Source: Oxalobacteraceae bacterium
GTDB taxonomy: Bacteria; Pseudomonadota; Gammaproteobacteria; Burkholderiales; Burkholderiaceae_D
Direction of reading: 5' to 3'
Length of the DNA stretch: 64,000 nucleotides
NCBI GenBank assembly: GCA_025352145.1
Contig: JANXTY010000030.1
Coordinates: forward strand, 186,001-250,000
The notes under the pieces are model-generated. The model saw only the letters and a list, made by a program, of their open reading frames with translations. It had not been told where the DNA came from and made no database searches. Below, one piece after another: positions 7,370 to 16,110 of the stretch. Numbering within the stretch: position 1 is the stretch's first letter; each line of letters opens with the position of its first letter. A program made the position numbers and the translations under genes.

Positions 7370-10107
7370 TGCTTGCCTGGCTCAAAAAGCAACTCTCGTT
7401 GGGCGAGACGAGCAAACTCGTTACTTCAGGTGCAGAGGGTCGATCCATTGCGTCAGCAGAATTGCTGGCCGCAAGTGCGAGGCACAAAGAGCAAGGCGAC
7501 AGGTTTTCCAAAGAAGGAAAATGGGACGAAGCGGCACAATGCTACCAACAAGCAATCGCGATCCACGCGCAAGATGCCGAGGCACATAACAAGCTGGGCG
7601 ATATTTTTTATGAGCGACGCGCCCTTCCCTTGGCGGAAGCCAGCTATCGACAGGCTTTGGAGATACGGCCGGATTTTGCCGATGCGCGGATCAACCTGGG
7701 GCTGTCTCTTGACGAGCAAGGCCGCTTTGCCGAAGCCGAGGCCTGCTATCGGCGCATAATTGAGAGCAAGCCAGATGACGCGTTGGTGCACTTCAACCTG
7801 GGTATCACGCTGGCATCGCAACACCGCTTGCCGGAAGCGGAAGCATGCTATCGACGTGCAGTGGAAATCAAACCAAATTTTAGTATGGCGTATTTCCGTC
7901 TTGGCGTGATTCTACGGCAGCAAGAGCGGCTCACTGACGCCGAAAGCTGCCAACGACGGGCCCTCGAGATCAGGCCGGTTTATGCCGAGGCACATGACGA
8001 ATTGCTCAATACCTTCATGGGCCAGGCCCGGTTTTCAGAAGCCGAAGTGATCTGCCGGAAAATGCTGGAGCACACGCCCAATGAGGCTGTGGCACATTAC
8101 AATCTGGGCGTTACTTTAAAGGAGCAAGACCGATCAGTCGAGGCCGAAGAGTGCTATCTCTGCGCGCTGAAGATCAAGCCGGATTTCGCAGAAGCGCATA
8201 GTAACCTTGGTGTTGTCGTCATGAAGCAAGGCCGACTCTCCGAAGCTGAAGCGAGCTATCGACGGGCACTAGAGATCAAACCCGATTCCGCCGAAATACA
8301 TTTCATTTTGGGGGGCATCCTGGCGGATCAAAACAGATTTTCCGAGGCCGAGACAGCGTTGCGACGGGCGCTGGAAATCAAACCGGAATTTACCGAGGCG
8401 TGCTATAACCTGGCCAACGTTCTTAAAGAGCAAGGCCGGCTCTCCGAAGCGGAAGTCTGCTATCGGAGAGCGCTGAAGAGCAAGCCGGATTTCGCAGAAG
8501 CGCATAATAGTCTAGGCGCCATATTCATTGGGCAAAGCCGATTTTCTGAAGCGGAGACCTGTTTTCTACGAGCGTTGAAGATCACGCCGGATTGCAGCGA
8601 TGCACATATTAACTTGGGAACCGCTCTTCACTGGCAAGGCAGGCTCATTGAGGCGGAAGCCTGCTATCGCAGGGCGTTAAAGATTAAACCGGATTGCGTT
8701 GACGCACATAATAATCTGGGCCTCGCCCTCAAGAATCAAGGCAAATTGGCTGAAGCTGAAGCCAGCTATCGACATGTACTAAAACTGAAACCGGATTACG
8801 CCGAAGCGTATAGCAACCTTCTTTTTTGTCTCAGTCACAACGAAGCAGTTGATGCGCAAGCGCTGTTTGTTATGCACTGCCAGTTCGGTGAGCAGTATGA
8901 AACACCCTTGCGTACTAGTTGGCAGCAGCACCGCAACGCTCGGGATCCCGAGCGCCGTTTGCAGATTGGCTTTGTATCGGCGGACCTGCACAACCATGCG
9001 ATCACCTCTTTTTTTAAGCCGCTGTTGGCCTGTCTGGCAAGATCCCCTGCTTTGTCCTTGCACGCCTACTACAATTACACGGTTGAAGACGACGTCACGC
9101 GGCACCTGCGTGGCCATATGGAACAATGGCACTCCATTGTTGGTTTATCGGATGCAGCCGTCGCACAAAAAATTTGTGAAGACGGCATCGATATTTTGAT
9201 CGATCTTTCCGGACATACCGGCAAGAATCGTCTTCTGAGTTTTGCGCATAAGCCGGCACCGGTGCAGGCCAGCTGGATGGGCTATCCAGGTACGACGGGC
9301 CTGACTGCGATGGATTACTACCTGGCGGACCGTTTTCTTCTGCCGCCCGGTCAGTTTGACGCGCAATTCACGGAAAAAATTGTTCGTTTGCCGGCAAATG
9401 CAGTTTTCTTGCCTCAAGGAGCAGCGCCGCCGGTCAATATTCTGCCAGCTATTGCTAACGGTCACCTCACCTTTGGCAGCTTCAATCGACCGAGCAAACT
9501 CAGCCTTAAGGTCATTGCCCTTTGGTCGCAACTGCTGCGCGCCCTGCCTGATGCACGCATGCTGTTGGGGGCTATGCCTGAGGATGACAACAACGATACC
9601 TTGATCGGGTGGTTTGCCCAGGAAGGCATTGCCCGAGAACGCCTCAGCTTCCATCATCGTTCCGGCATGCAAACTTATCTGGCGTTACATCATCGGGTAG
9701 ATGTTTGCCTGGACACGTTTCCCTATGCGGGAGGTACCACAACTTTGCATGCCCTGTGGATGGGCGTTCCGACACTTACATTCGCCCGCCATACGATGGC
9801 ATCTCGGCAGGGTGTCGCGATTCTTGGGCATATTGGGCTGGAAGAGTTTGCCGCTCGGGATGCGGCCGATTTTGTACAAAAAGGTTTGTTTATAGCTGGT
9901 AATATTCCCTTGCTGGCTAATCTACGGTCCGGGTTGCGAAAACGTTTTGAGCAATCACTGATAAGTCAGCCGGCGGTAGTCGCGGATGGGCTGGAACGTG
10001 CGTTGCGTATGATGTGGCAACGCTGGTGCGCAGGGCTGCCGGCAGAATCATTTGAAGTGAGCCTGCAAGATACGGGCAATGTGACGCAAGAGGCACCCAA
10101 TGACTGA
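7369..10107 (+). CDS. TPR-repeat O-GlcNAc transferase-like glycosyltransferase (SPINDLY/GT41 type)
   Basis: 912 residues. About 13 tetratricopeptide repeats of 34 residues run from roughly residue 40 to 500, each close to ALEIKPDFAEAHxNLGxxL and GRLSEAEASYRRALEI. The C-terminal catalytic region starts near residue 525 with RRLQIGFVSADLHNHAITSF, carries FGSFNRPSKLS, and ends in the nucleotide-sugar binding DTFPYAGGTTTLHALWMG. These are hallmarks of GT41 enzymes that transfer GlcNAc or another sugar to Ser/Thr of proteins. There is no signal peptide, so cytoplasmic protein glycosylation is expected; in bacteria such genes often serve flagellin or surface proteins. It overlaps the aminotransferase gene by eight bases. 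Its start overlaps the stop of an 11-codon leader ORF. Confidence 0.92.
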   Translation: MLAWLKKQLSLGETSKLVTSGAEGRSIASAELLAASARHKEQGDRFSKEGKWDEAAQCYQQAIAIHAQDAEAHNKLGDIFYERRALPLAEASYRQALEIRPDFADARINLGLSLDEQGRFAEAEACYRRIIESKPDDALVHFNLGITLASQHRLPEAEACYRRAVEIKPNFSMAYFRLGVILRQQERLTDAESCQRRALEIRPVYAEAHDELLNTFMGQARFSEAEVICRKMLEHTPNEAVAHYNLGVTLKEQDRSVEAEECYLCALKIKPDFAEAHSNLGVVVMKQGRLSEAEASYRRALEIKPDSAEIHFILGGILADQNRFSEAETALRRALEIKPEFTEACYNLANVLKEQGRLSEAEVCYRRALKSKPDFAEAHNSLGAIFIGQSRFSEAETCFLRALKITPDCSDAHINLGTALHWQGRLIEAEACYRRALKIKPDCVDAHNNLGLALKNQGKLAEAEASYRHVLKLKPDYAEAYSNLLFCLSHNEAVDAQALFVMHCQFGEQYETPLRTSWQQHRNARDPERRLQIGFVSADLHNHAITSFFKPLLACLARSPALSLHAYYNYTVEDDVTRHLRGHMEQWHSIVGLSDAAVAQKICEDGIDILIDLSGHTGKNRLLSFAHKPAPVQASWMGYPGTTGLTAMDYYLADRFLLPPGQFDAQFTEKIVRLPANAVFLPQGAAPPVNILPAIANGHLTFGSFNRPSKLSLKVIALWSQLLRALPDARMLLGAMPEDDNNDTLIGWFAQEGIARERLSFHHRSGMQTYLALHHRVDVCLDTFPYAGGTTTLHALWMGVPTLTFARHTMASRQGVAILGHIGLEEFAARDAADFVQKGLFIAGNIPLLANLRSGLRKRFEQSLISQPAVVADGLERALRMMWQRWCAGLPAESFEVSLQDTGNVTQEAPND

Positions 10108-11221
10108 ACACAAGAAAATACCACCGATTTATGTCACGCAACCGGTCTTGCCGCCGTTGGAAGAATTCATTCCCTATCTGGAAAAAATATGGCAAAGCAA
10201 GTGGCTGACCAACAATGGCCCCTTCCACTTTCAACTGGAACAGGCATTGTGCGATTACCTCGGTGTCAAACACCTCGCCTTGTTTACTAGCGGTACCGTG
10301 GCACTGATCACTGCCATGCAAGCCTTGCGTATTACTGGCGAAGTTATCACTACGCCATACTCATTCGTGGCGACTGCCCACTCCTTGTTGTGGAACGGTA
10401 TCAAGCCGGTGTTTGCCGACATTGACCCGATCACGCTCAATCTCGACCCCGACAGGATCGAAGCTGCCATCACACCTCAAACTACTGCCATCATGCCAGT
10501 GCACTGCTATGGTCATCCTTGCGACGTAGATCGTATCGAAAAGATTGCCGACAATTATGGATTGAAAGTTATCTACGATGCTGCACATGCCTTTGGCGTG
10601 CAATGTCGCGGAGGCAGCGTTCTCAATCACGGCGATCTGTCCGTGCTAAGTTTTCACGCTACCAAAGTATTCAACACCTTCGAAGGTGGAGCCATCGTCT
10701 GCCACGATGCAAAAACCAAGCAGCGTATTGATCATCTGAAAAACTTTGGCATTGTGGATGAGGTGACTGTGGTGGCCCCCGGCATCAACGGAAAAATGAG
10801 CGAAATCAATGCCGCTTTTGGATTATTGCAACTGAAAGGTATTGATGACGCCTTGCAAAAACGCAATATCCTTGACACCCATTACCGGGAAGGTCTAACC
10901 GGAGTCAAGGGCATCCATTGCCTGTCGGTGTCAGGTGAGCGCGTCGCCAACTACGCCTACTTTCCGATTCTTGTACAGCCCGATTTTCCGCTTAGCCGTG
11001 ATGCGCTGTATCAAAAGTTGCACGATAACGGCATTTTCGCGCGGCGTTATTTCTACCCGTTGATAAGTGATTTCCCGATGTACCGGGGTATGTCTTCGGC
11101 AGCCCCTGCAAATTTGCCGGTGGCGAGGAGAATCGCGGAACAGGTAATTTGCTTGCCGATTTATCCAGCTCTGGAAATACAACAAATCGACACTATCATC
11201 GGCATCATTTCGGCTTGCTAG
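10100..11221 (+). CDS. DegT/DnrJ/EryC1/StrS-type sugar aminotransferase
   Basis: 373 residues with the PLP fold type I pattern: LALFTSGTVALITAMQAL near residues 55-72, DAAHAFGV with the ring-stacking Asp, and SFHATKVFNTFEGGAIV with the internal aldimine lysine at Lys189. The family adds an amino group to keto-deoxy nucleotide sugars such as dTDP-4-keto-6-deoxyhexose. It begins inside the glycosyltransferase gene (eight-base overlap), so both are on one transcript. The product sugar cannot be read from the sequence; a 4-amino-4,6-dideoxyhexose is a reasonable guess. No dehydratase or nucleotidyltransferase partner lies in the window, so the substrate must come from elsewhere. Confidence 0.9.
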   Translation: MTEHKKIPPIYVTQPVLPPLEEFIPYLEKIWQSKWLTNNGPFHFQLEQALCDYLGVKHLALFTSGTVALITAMQALRITGEVITTPYSFVATAHSLLWNGIKPVFADIDPITLNLDPDRIEAAITPQTTAIMPVHCYGHPCDVDRIEKIADNYGLKVIYDAAHAFGVQCRGGSVLNHGDLSVLSFHATKVFNTFEGGAIVCHDAKTKQRIDHLKNFGIVDEVTVVAPGINGKMSEINAAFGLLQLKGIDDALQKRNILDTHYREGLTGVKGIHCLSVSGERVANYAYFPILVQPDFPLSRDALYQKLHDNGIFARRYFYPLISDFPMYRGMSSAAPANLPVARRIAEQVICLPIYPALEIQQIDTIIGIISAC

Positions 11222-11259
11222 ATGGTGGTGGCAACTCTAAGGAGAGCGAGGTTTGCGAA

Positions 11260-11958
11260 ATGAGGGTGGCCATCATGCAGCCCTATTTTTTCCCCTACAT
11301 CGGTTATTTTCAACTGATCGCGGCGGTGGACATTTTCATCGTGTACGACAACATCAAATACACGAAGAAGGGATGGATCAATCGTAACCGCCTATTGCAG
11401 AACGACCAGGATGTGACGATCTCGTTGCCCTTGAAAAGCGATTCGGATTATCTGGACATACGCGACCGGGTGCTGGCGTCGGATTTCAAGCGCGAAAAAT
11501 TGCTTAATCAAATCAAAGAAGCCTATCGGCGCGCGCCATATTTTTCTGAGACGTTTCCATTGGTCGAGGGGATGGTACGGCATGAAGAGGCAAACCTGTT
11601 CCTTTTTTTGCACCACGCCATCACCAAGGCATGTGAACATTTGGGCATCAAGACGGACATCAGAGTCTCTTCAGACATCGCCATTGACCATGATCTGAAG
11701 AATCAGGACAAGGTACTTGCCTTGTGTGCAGCGGTTGGCGCCAGTACTTATGTGAATGCTATTGGCGGCACGCAGTTGTATTCGAGAGAAACGTTTCGGA
11801 AGAAGGGTGTCGAGTTGAAATTTATCCAGTCCAGACCGTTTGAATACGCGCAGTTCGGCAATGCCTTCGTTCCCTGGCTGTCGATCATCGACGTAATGAT
11901 GTTCAATTCAACGGAAGAAATTGTCGCGTGCATCACTGGTAACTTCGATTTAATCTAG
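11260..11958 (+). CDS. WbqC-like family protein
   Basis: 232 residues from the ATG at 11260, which gives the standard family start MRVAIMQPYFFPYIGYFQLI; AAGGAGAG lies about 14 bases upstream. The segment DNIKYTKKGWINRNRLL and the C-terminal FNSTEEIVACI are typical of WbqC-like proteins. Family members sit in O-antigen or flagellin glycosylation clusters and are suspected of adding or modifying an acyl or amino-acid group on amino sugars; the reaction is not settled. Position directly after the aminotransferase fits modification of the amino group made by that enzyme. That role is inferred from context. Confidence 0.88.
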   Translation: MRVAIMQPYFFPYIGYFQLIAAVDIFIVYDNIKYTKKGWINRNRLLQNDQDVTISLPLKSDSDYLDIRDRVLASDFKREKLLNQIKEAYRRAPYFSETFPLVEGMVRHEEANLFLFLHHAITKACEHLGIKTDIRVSSDIAIDHDLKNQDKVLALCAAVGASTYVNAIGGTQLYSRETFRKKGVELKFIQSRPFEYAQFGNAFVPWLSIIDVMMFNSTEEIVACITGNFDLI

Positions 11959-12030
11959 AACTACAGCATTCTCGAAATAAACAAACACCAACAGCAGAAT
12001 TATTTCTAACGATTCAGTGACGGACCAATT

Positions 12031-12759
12031 ATGGAAAATATTCTCGACAACCACGTTCAAGCCTATCAAGGTTTGAGTATCTATGATTTCGACAATCTCA
12101 TTCAATTAAAGTGGTATCCGGAACGAATCGTGCAGTTTTCCGCAGGCGCTTCTTCCCTGCTCGAATTGGGGCTGGGGCATGGGATAACAGCAGGTGTTTT
12201 TGAACAGCACTTTAAACGCCATGTCGTGATCGATGCCTCGCCCGCCGTTATCAAGAATTTCCGCGAGCGCTTTCCTGATTCCAAAATTGAAATTGCCGAA
12301 TCCTATTTTGAAACGTTTGATACACCCGAGCGTTTTGATGTGATCGTCTTCGGCTACATTCTGGAGCATGTCGATGATCCAGTACGTATTTTGAAACACT
12401 TTCGGACCTACCTGGCTCCGGGCGGGCGGATGTTCGTTACTGTACCCAATGCCGAAGTATTGAACCGCAAGCTTGGTCATCTGGCAGGGCTGCTGCCAGA
12501 TATGCAGCAATTGTCGGAGCATGATTTACTCTTGGGGCATAAGCGTTACTACACCGTTGAATCGCTTCGGAAAGACATTCGGGAAGCAGGTTATACAATC
12601 AAGCGACTGGAGGGCATTTATCTAAAACCATTGACCACCAGCCAGATGATTTCCCTGAACCTGGGCGAAAACATCATCCGTGCACTTTGTCTGGCGGCAA
12701 TCGATTATCCCGAATTGTCCTGCGGCATTCTGGCGGAATTAGAGCTGTCGGGTAATTGA
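12031..12759 (+). CDS. Class I SAM-dependent methyltransferase (first of two in the locus)
   Basis: 242 residues. Motif I is LLELGLGHGITAGVF near residues 44-58, the acidic residue after strand 2 is VVIDASP, and the post-motif region has GYILEHVDDPVRILKHF and LAPGGRMFVTVPNAE. This is the methyltransferase type-11/12 fold. The C-terminal IYLKPLTTSQMISLNLGE resembles FFKALANFQWDRLLQ of the second methyltransferase at 16111, so the two are paralogues. It lies between WbqC and the ATP-grasp-HAD gene, four bases before the latter. The acceptor is unknown; a sugar or its side chain is likely from context. Confidence 0.85.
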   Translation: MENILDNHVQAYQGLSIYDFDNLIQLKWYPERIVQFSAGASSLLELGLGHGITAGVFEQHFKRHVVIDASPAVIKNFRERFPDSKIEIAESYFETFDTPERFDVIVFGYILEHVDDPVRILKHFRTYLAPGGRMFVTVPNAEVLNRKLGHLAGLLPDMQQLSEHDLLLGHKRYYTVESLRKDIREAGYTIKRLEGIYLKPLTTSQMISLNLGENIIRALCLAAIDYPELSCGILAELELSGN

Positions 12760-12763
12760 TTTT

Positions 12764-14050
12764 ATGGAGAGAAAGCACCGCGTCCTGATTTTTCCAGCTG
12801 GTTCTGAAATAGGCTTGGAGATATATAACTCCCTGAAATACAGCCACCATGTGGAGTTGTTCGGCGCGTCCGGGAAAAGCGACCATGCCTCCTTTGTCTA
12901 CGACGAAGATCACTATATAGAAGGCGCTTTCTATGTGGATCAGCCGGATTTCATCGAACGCTTTAATCGCCTGCTTCGCTCGCTGCAAATTGAATTTATC
13001 TATCCGACACACGATACCATCGCAAATTTTCTTGCGGCACATCAAGCCGATTGGGATGCCCAAGTAATAACGTCGTGTGCCGAGACAAATCGTATAGCAA
13101 GGTTTAAAAAACAGACTTACGATTTATTTCGATCATTCGACTTTTGTCCGGAGGTGTTTGCTGCGCCATATCGAGATCTGCCGTTCCCAGTTTTCTTGAA
13201 GCCCGATGAGGGACAAGGGGGGAAAGGAGCCAATCTGGCGCAGGACCAGAACGACTTCACGTTTTATTTGGGGAAGAACCTTGATTTGCTGGTTACGGAG
13301 TTTCTTCCGGGCGAGGAGCTCAGTGTCGATTGCTTCACCGATTTCAACCGAAAGTTACTGTTCATCGGCCCCAGAACCCGCGAGAGGGTTCAAATGGGTA
13401 TTTCATTCCGATCCACTGCAGTCGACGTTACCGATGACATCAGGAATATCGCGCACTGCATCAATGACACGGCGCACTTAAACGGTGCCTGGTTTTTCCA
13501 GATCAAAAAGTCCCATAACGGACAGTTCAAGCTCCTGGAATTTGCGCCACGTCAATCGAGCACGATGGGCTTGTATCGGCATACCGGAGTAAATTTCGCA
13601 TTGTTAAGCCTGTTCAACGTGCTCGGAAAGCCGGTAGAAATTTTGCAGAACAGTTATTCTATTCAGCTCGACCGCTGCCTTCACAATCGGTTTAGGGCAG
13701 CCTTGACATTCCGGCGCGTGTATATCGATTTCGATGAAACCTTGGTCATCGGTAAGCATGTTCATGCACATGCCATGGCCTTCCTGTATCAATGCCGGAA
13801 CAGTGGAATACATATCGTCCTGCTGACCAAGCATCGGTATAACCTCAACGAGACCTTGCTTGCCTGCGGTATCTCTGAACATTTGTTTGAGGACATTAAA
13901 CAGATTTCTGACGATGAGGAAAAATGGACATTCATCAATCCGCATGGGGCAATTTTTATCGATAACTATTGGGTTGACCGCCGCATGGTTAACCAGAAGT
14001 TAGGTATTCCGGTGTTTGATGTCGATGGCATTGAATGTTTGCTTCGCTAA
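12764..14050 (+). CDS. ATP-grasp ligase fused to a HAD-like domain
   Basis: 428 residues in two parts. Residues 1 to about 310 look like an ATP-grasp enzyme: a pre-grasp domain, then PVFLKPDEGQGGKGANLAQ (ATP-binding lysine and glycine-rich loop), VTEFLPGEELSVDCFTD and FKLLEFAPRQSSTMG (metal-binding end). Residues from about 318 form a HAD-like phosphatase or structural domain with VYIDFDETLV (the DxDxT nucleophile motif), VLLTKH and FIDNYWVDRR. ATP-grasp enzymes join a carboxylate to an amine or thiol; a HAD partner could remove a phosphate. The gene starts four bases after the methyltransferase stop. Both domain signatures are visible; the joint function is inferred. Confidence 0.82.
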   Translation: MERKHRVLIFPAGSEIGLEIYNSLKYSHHVELFGASGKSDHASFVYDEDHYIEGAFYVDQPDFIERFNRLLRSLQIEFIYPTHDTIANFLAAHQADWDAQVITSCAETNRIARFKKQTYDLFRSFDFCPEVFAAPYRDLPFPVFLKPDEGQGGKGANLAQDQNDFTFYLGKNLDLLVTEFLPGEELSVDCFTDFNRKLLFIGPRTRERVQMGISFRSTAVDVTDDIRNIAHCINDTAHLNGAWFFQIKKSHNGQFKLLEFAPRQSSTMGLYRHTGVNFALLSLFNVLGKPVEILQNSYSIQLDRCLHNRFRAALTFRRVYIDFDETLVIGKHVHAHAMAFLYQCRNSGIHIVLLTKHRYNLNETLLACGISEHLFEDIKQISDDEEKWTFINPHGAIFIDNYWVDRRMVNQKLGIPVFDVDGIECLLR

Positions 14051-14128
14051 ACAGTATTGCGGAAAAAAACGGTGGGCGAGTCGTTAGCACCTGGAAATAA
14101 ATTGCTTGATTTGGCAAGGGGCGCATGC

Positions 14129-15103
14129 ATGTTCAGATGGGAAAAGCAGGGGAAATTATTCGATCCAAGAGACCATAAAAATGGCAGTTGGATGCAAGAG
14201 TTCGCACAATCTCCATCGGTGCTGATATTCGAGAAGCACGTCAGGGTCTATTTCTGCTCCAGACCGGCGCCTTCATCGGATGGGCAATATTTAAGTTTTC
14301 TTTCCTACATCGATCTGGATAGGTCGAATCTGCTTAACATCCTCAATATTTGTAAAGAGCCCATCTTGAGTTTGGGAGGCGTTGGGACATTCGATGAATT
14401 TGGAACGAATCCGATTTCTGTCATTCGTGACCAGGAGGAAGTAAGGGTGTATTACGCCGGATGGACTCGATGCGAATCTGTTCCGTTTAATGGAAATGTC
14501 GGGGTTGCAATCAGCCATGACAATGGCGATTCGTTTACTCGATTGGGCGAGGGGCCGGTACTTTCATATAGTCCTGATGAGCCATTCCTGCTGGGAAGTC
14601 CCAGAATCAGGAAATATGAGGGGAAATGGTACCTATGGTACGTAGCGGGAAAGGAATGGCTGCGAACTGCTGGCAAGCCGGAGCCCATTTACAAGATTCG
14701 CATGGCGTCTTCTGACGATGGCATCAATTGGGTCAAATTGGGAAAGGATCTCATTGAAAACAAGTTGGGTGAGCATGAATGTCAAGCGTGTCCAGACGTG
14801 ATTTTCCGTGACGAAAAATTCCATATGTTCTTTTCTTACAGGTACAGCCATAACTACAAGGGCAAGGAAGGTGGTTACCGGATCGGTTATGCATCCTCGG
14901 TTGATATGGTCAACTGGAGTAGATGCGATGAAGTGGCCGGGATGGATATTTCGGAGAATGGATGGGATTCGGAAATGGTTAATTATCCGCATGTATTCAT
15001 GCTCGATGGCGAAACATACATGCTCTATCAAGGCAATGAGATGGGACGCTCCGGTATTGGGTTGGCGAAATTGGATAGCACTCAAAACTGGAGTGGCAAA
15101 TGA
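14129..15103 (+). CDS. Beta-propeller glycosidase-like protein, copy 1
   Basis: 324 residues from the ATG at 14129, chosen because AAGGGG at 14116-14121 lies seven bases upstream and the resulting MFRWEKQGKLFDP matches the start of the adjacent paralogue; a TTG at 14057 would add 24 residues. Repeated blades with GNVGVAISHDNGDSF, IYKIRMASSDDGINW and YRIGYASSVDMVNW are typical of five-bladed propellers related to glycoside hydrolase families 32/43/130. The conserved FDEFGTNPISVI, DEPFLLGSP and ENGWDSEMVNYPHVF are shared with copy 2. No signal peptide, so a cytoplasmic role in sugar handling is more likely than polysaccharide digestion. It overlaps copy 2 by four bases. Confidence 0.78.
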   Translation: MFRWEKQGKLFDPRDHKNGSWMQEFAQSPSVLIFEKHVRVYFCSRPAPSSDGQYLSFLSYIDLDRSNLLNILNICKEPILSLGGVGTFDEFGTNPISVIRDQEEVRVYYAGWTRCESVPFNGNVGVAISHDNGDSFTRLGEGPVLSYSPDEPFLLGSPRIRKYEGKWYLWYVAGKEWLRTAGKPEPIYKIRMASSDDGINWVKLGKDLIENKLGEHECQACPDVIFRDEKFHMFFSYRYSHNYKGKEGGYRIGYASSVDMVNWSRCDEVAGMDISENGWDSEMVNYPHVFMLDGETYMLYQGNEMGRSGIGLAKLDSTQNWSGK

Positions 15104-16047
15104 AGTGGTTAAAGCTAGGGAAGATATTTGATCCAACCGAGCATTCCCTGCCGAATAATTGCAAGGAGTTTGCACAGTCGCCACAAACGTTGGTCATGAG
15201 CGACCGTGTAAGAATTTATTTTTCTACAAGGGAGAGAGACAGCATCGGAAAATATTTAAGTCATGTCGCCTTTGTCGATTTCGATAAGCGCATGCAAAAT
15301 ATCATCGGCATATCGAGTCGTACTGTCATTGAATTGGGTGAATTGGGGTGTTTTGACGAACACGGATTATTCCCGATCAATGTGATCAGAGAGGGTGACA
15401 GGATTCTCGCTTACACGACGGGTTGGAACAGAAAGGTATCTGTCTCCGCAGATGCTTCCATTGGTTTGGCCATTAGTCGAGATGAAGGTTTGACATTCCA
15501 AAAATATGGGAAAGGTCCGGTACTGTCAGCCTCGCTCAATGAACCTTTTCTGATCGGCGATGCATTTGTGGCCTTGTATGGGGGCCTTTATCACATGTGG
15601 TACATATACGGGACGAAGTGGCTAAAAATCGAACCCGAACCGCCGGATCGGGTTTACAAGATCGCGCATGCAACCTCTGAGGATGGAATAAATTGGCGCA
15701 GGGATGGTCGACAAATAATTGCCGACAAATTGAACGCTGAAGAATGCCAGGCGCTGCCAACGGTTTTTTATCGTGAAGGCACATACCACATGTATTTTTG
15801 CTATAGACAAGCACATGGTTTCAGAAAACAGAGTAGCAGTGCTTACAGACTTGGCTATGCTTATTCAAATGACCTGATTCATTGGGAGCGGGACGATAGT
15901 CAGTCCGGGATAGATGTTTCTGACGATGAATGGGATTCCCAGATGCAATGTTACCCACATACCTTCTGGTTGGATGGGAAGGTCTACATGCTCTATAACG
16001 GTAATGAATTCGGTCGATTCGGATTCGGTCTTGCCGTGTTGTACTAA
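15100..16047 (+). CDS. Beta-propeller glycosidase-like protein, copy 2
   Basis: 315 residues, starting in an ATGA overlap with copy 1. The order of motifs is the same as in copy 1: MKWLKLGKIFDP, EFAQSPQTL, CFDEHGLFPINVI, NEPFLIGDAF, YHMWYIYGTKWL, VYKIAHATSEDGINW, YRLGYAYSNDLIHW, DDEWDSQMQCYPHTF and MLYNGNEFGRFGFGLAVL. This shows a tandem duplication that has diverged. The acidic residues in FDE, NEPF and DEWDSQ are conserved in both copies and are candidates for a catalytic or sugar-binding site. No secretion signal is seen. The function in the locus is unknown; cleavage, transfer or phosphorolysis of a glycoside are possible. Confidence 0.8.
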   Translation: MKWLKLGKIFDPTEHSLPNNCKEFAQSPQTLVMSDRVRIYFSTRERDSIGKYLSHVAFVDFDKRMQNIIGISSRTVIELGELGCFDEHGLFPINVIREGDRILAYTTGWNRKVSVSADASIGLAISRDEGLTFQKYGKGPVLSASLNEPFLIGDAFVALYGGLYHMWYIYGTKWLKIEPEPPDRVYKIAHATSEDGINWRRDGRQIIADKLNAEECQALPTVFYREGTYHMYFCYRQAHGFRKQSSSAYRLGYAYSNDLIHWERDDSQSGIDVSDDEWDSQMQCYPHTFWLDGKVYMLYNGNEFGRFGFGLAVLY

Positions 16048-16110
16048 CAGCGACGCTGATGAATCGGTGCCGGATGGTTGAGAAATTTGACCTACAGATA
16101 AGGAGAAAGA

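Noticed and set aside
7570-8820. Regular DNA repetition with about 102-base period
   Set aside because: It encodes the 34-residue TPR units of the glycosyltransferase, so it is not a CRISPR or satellite array.
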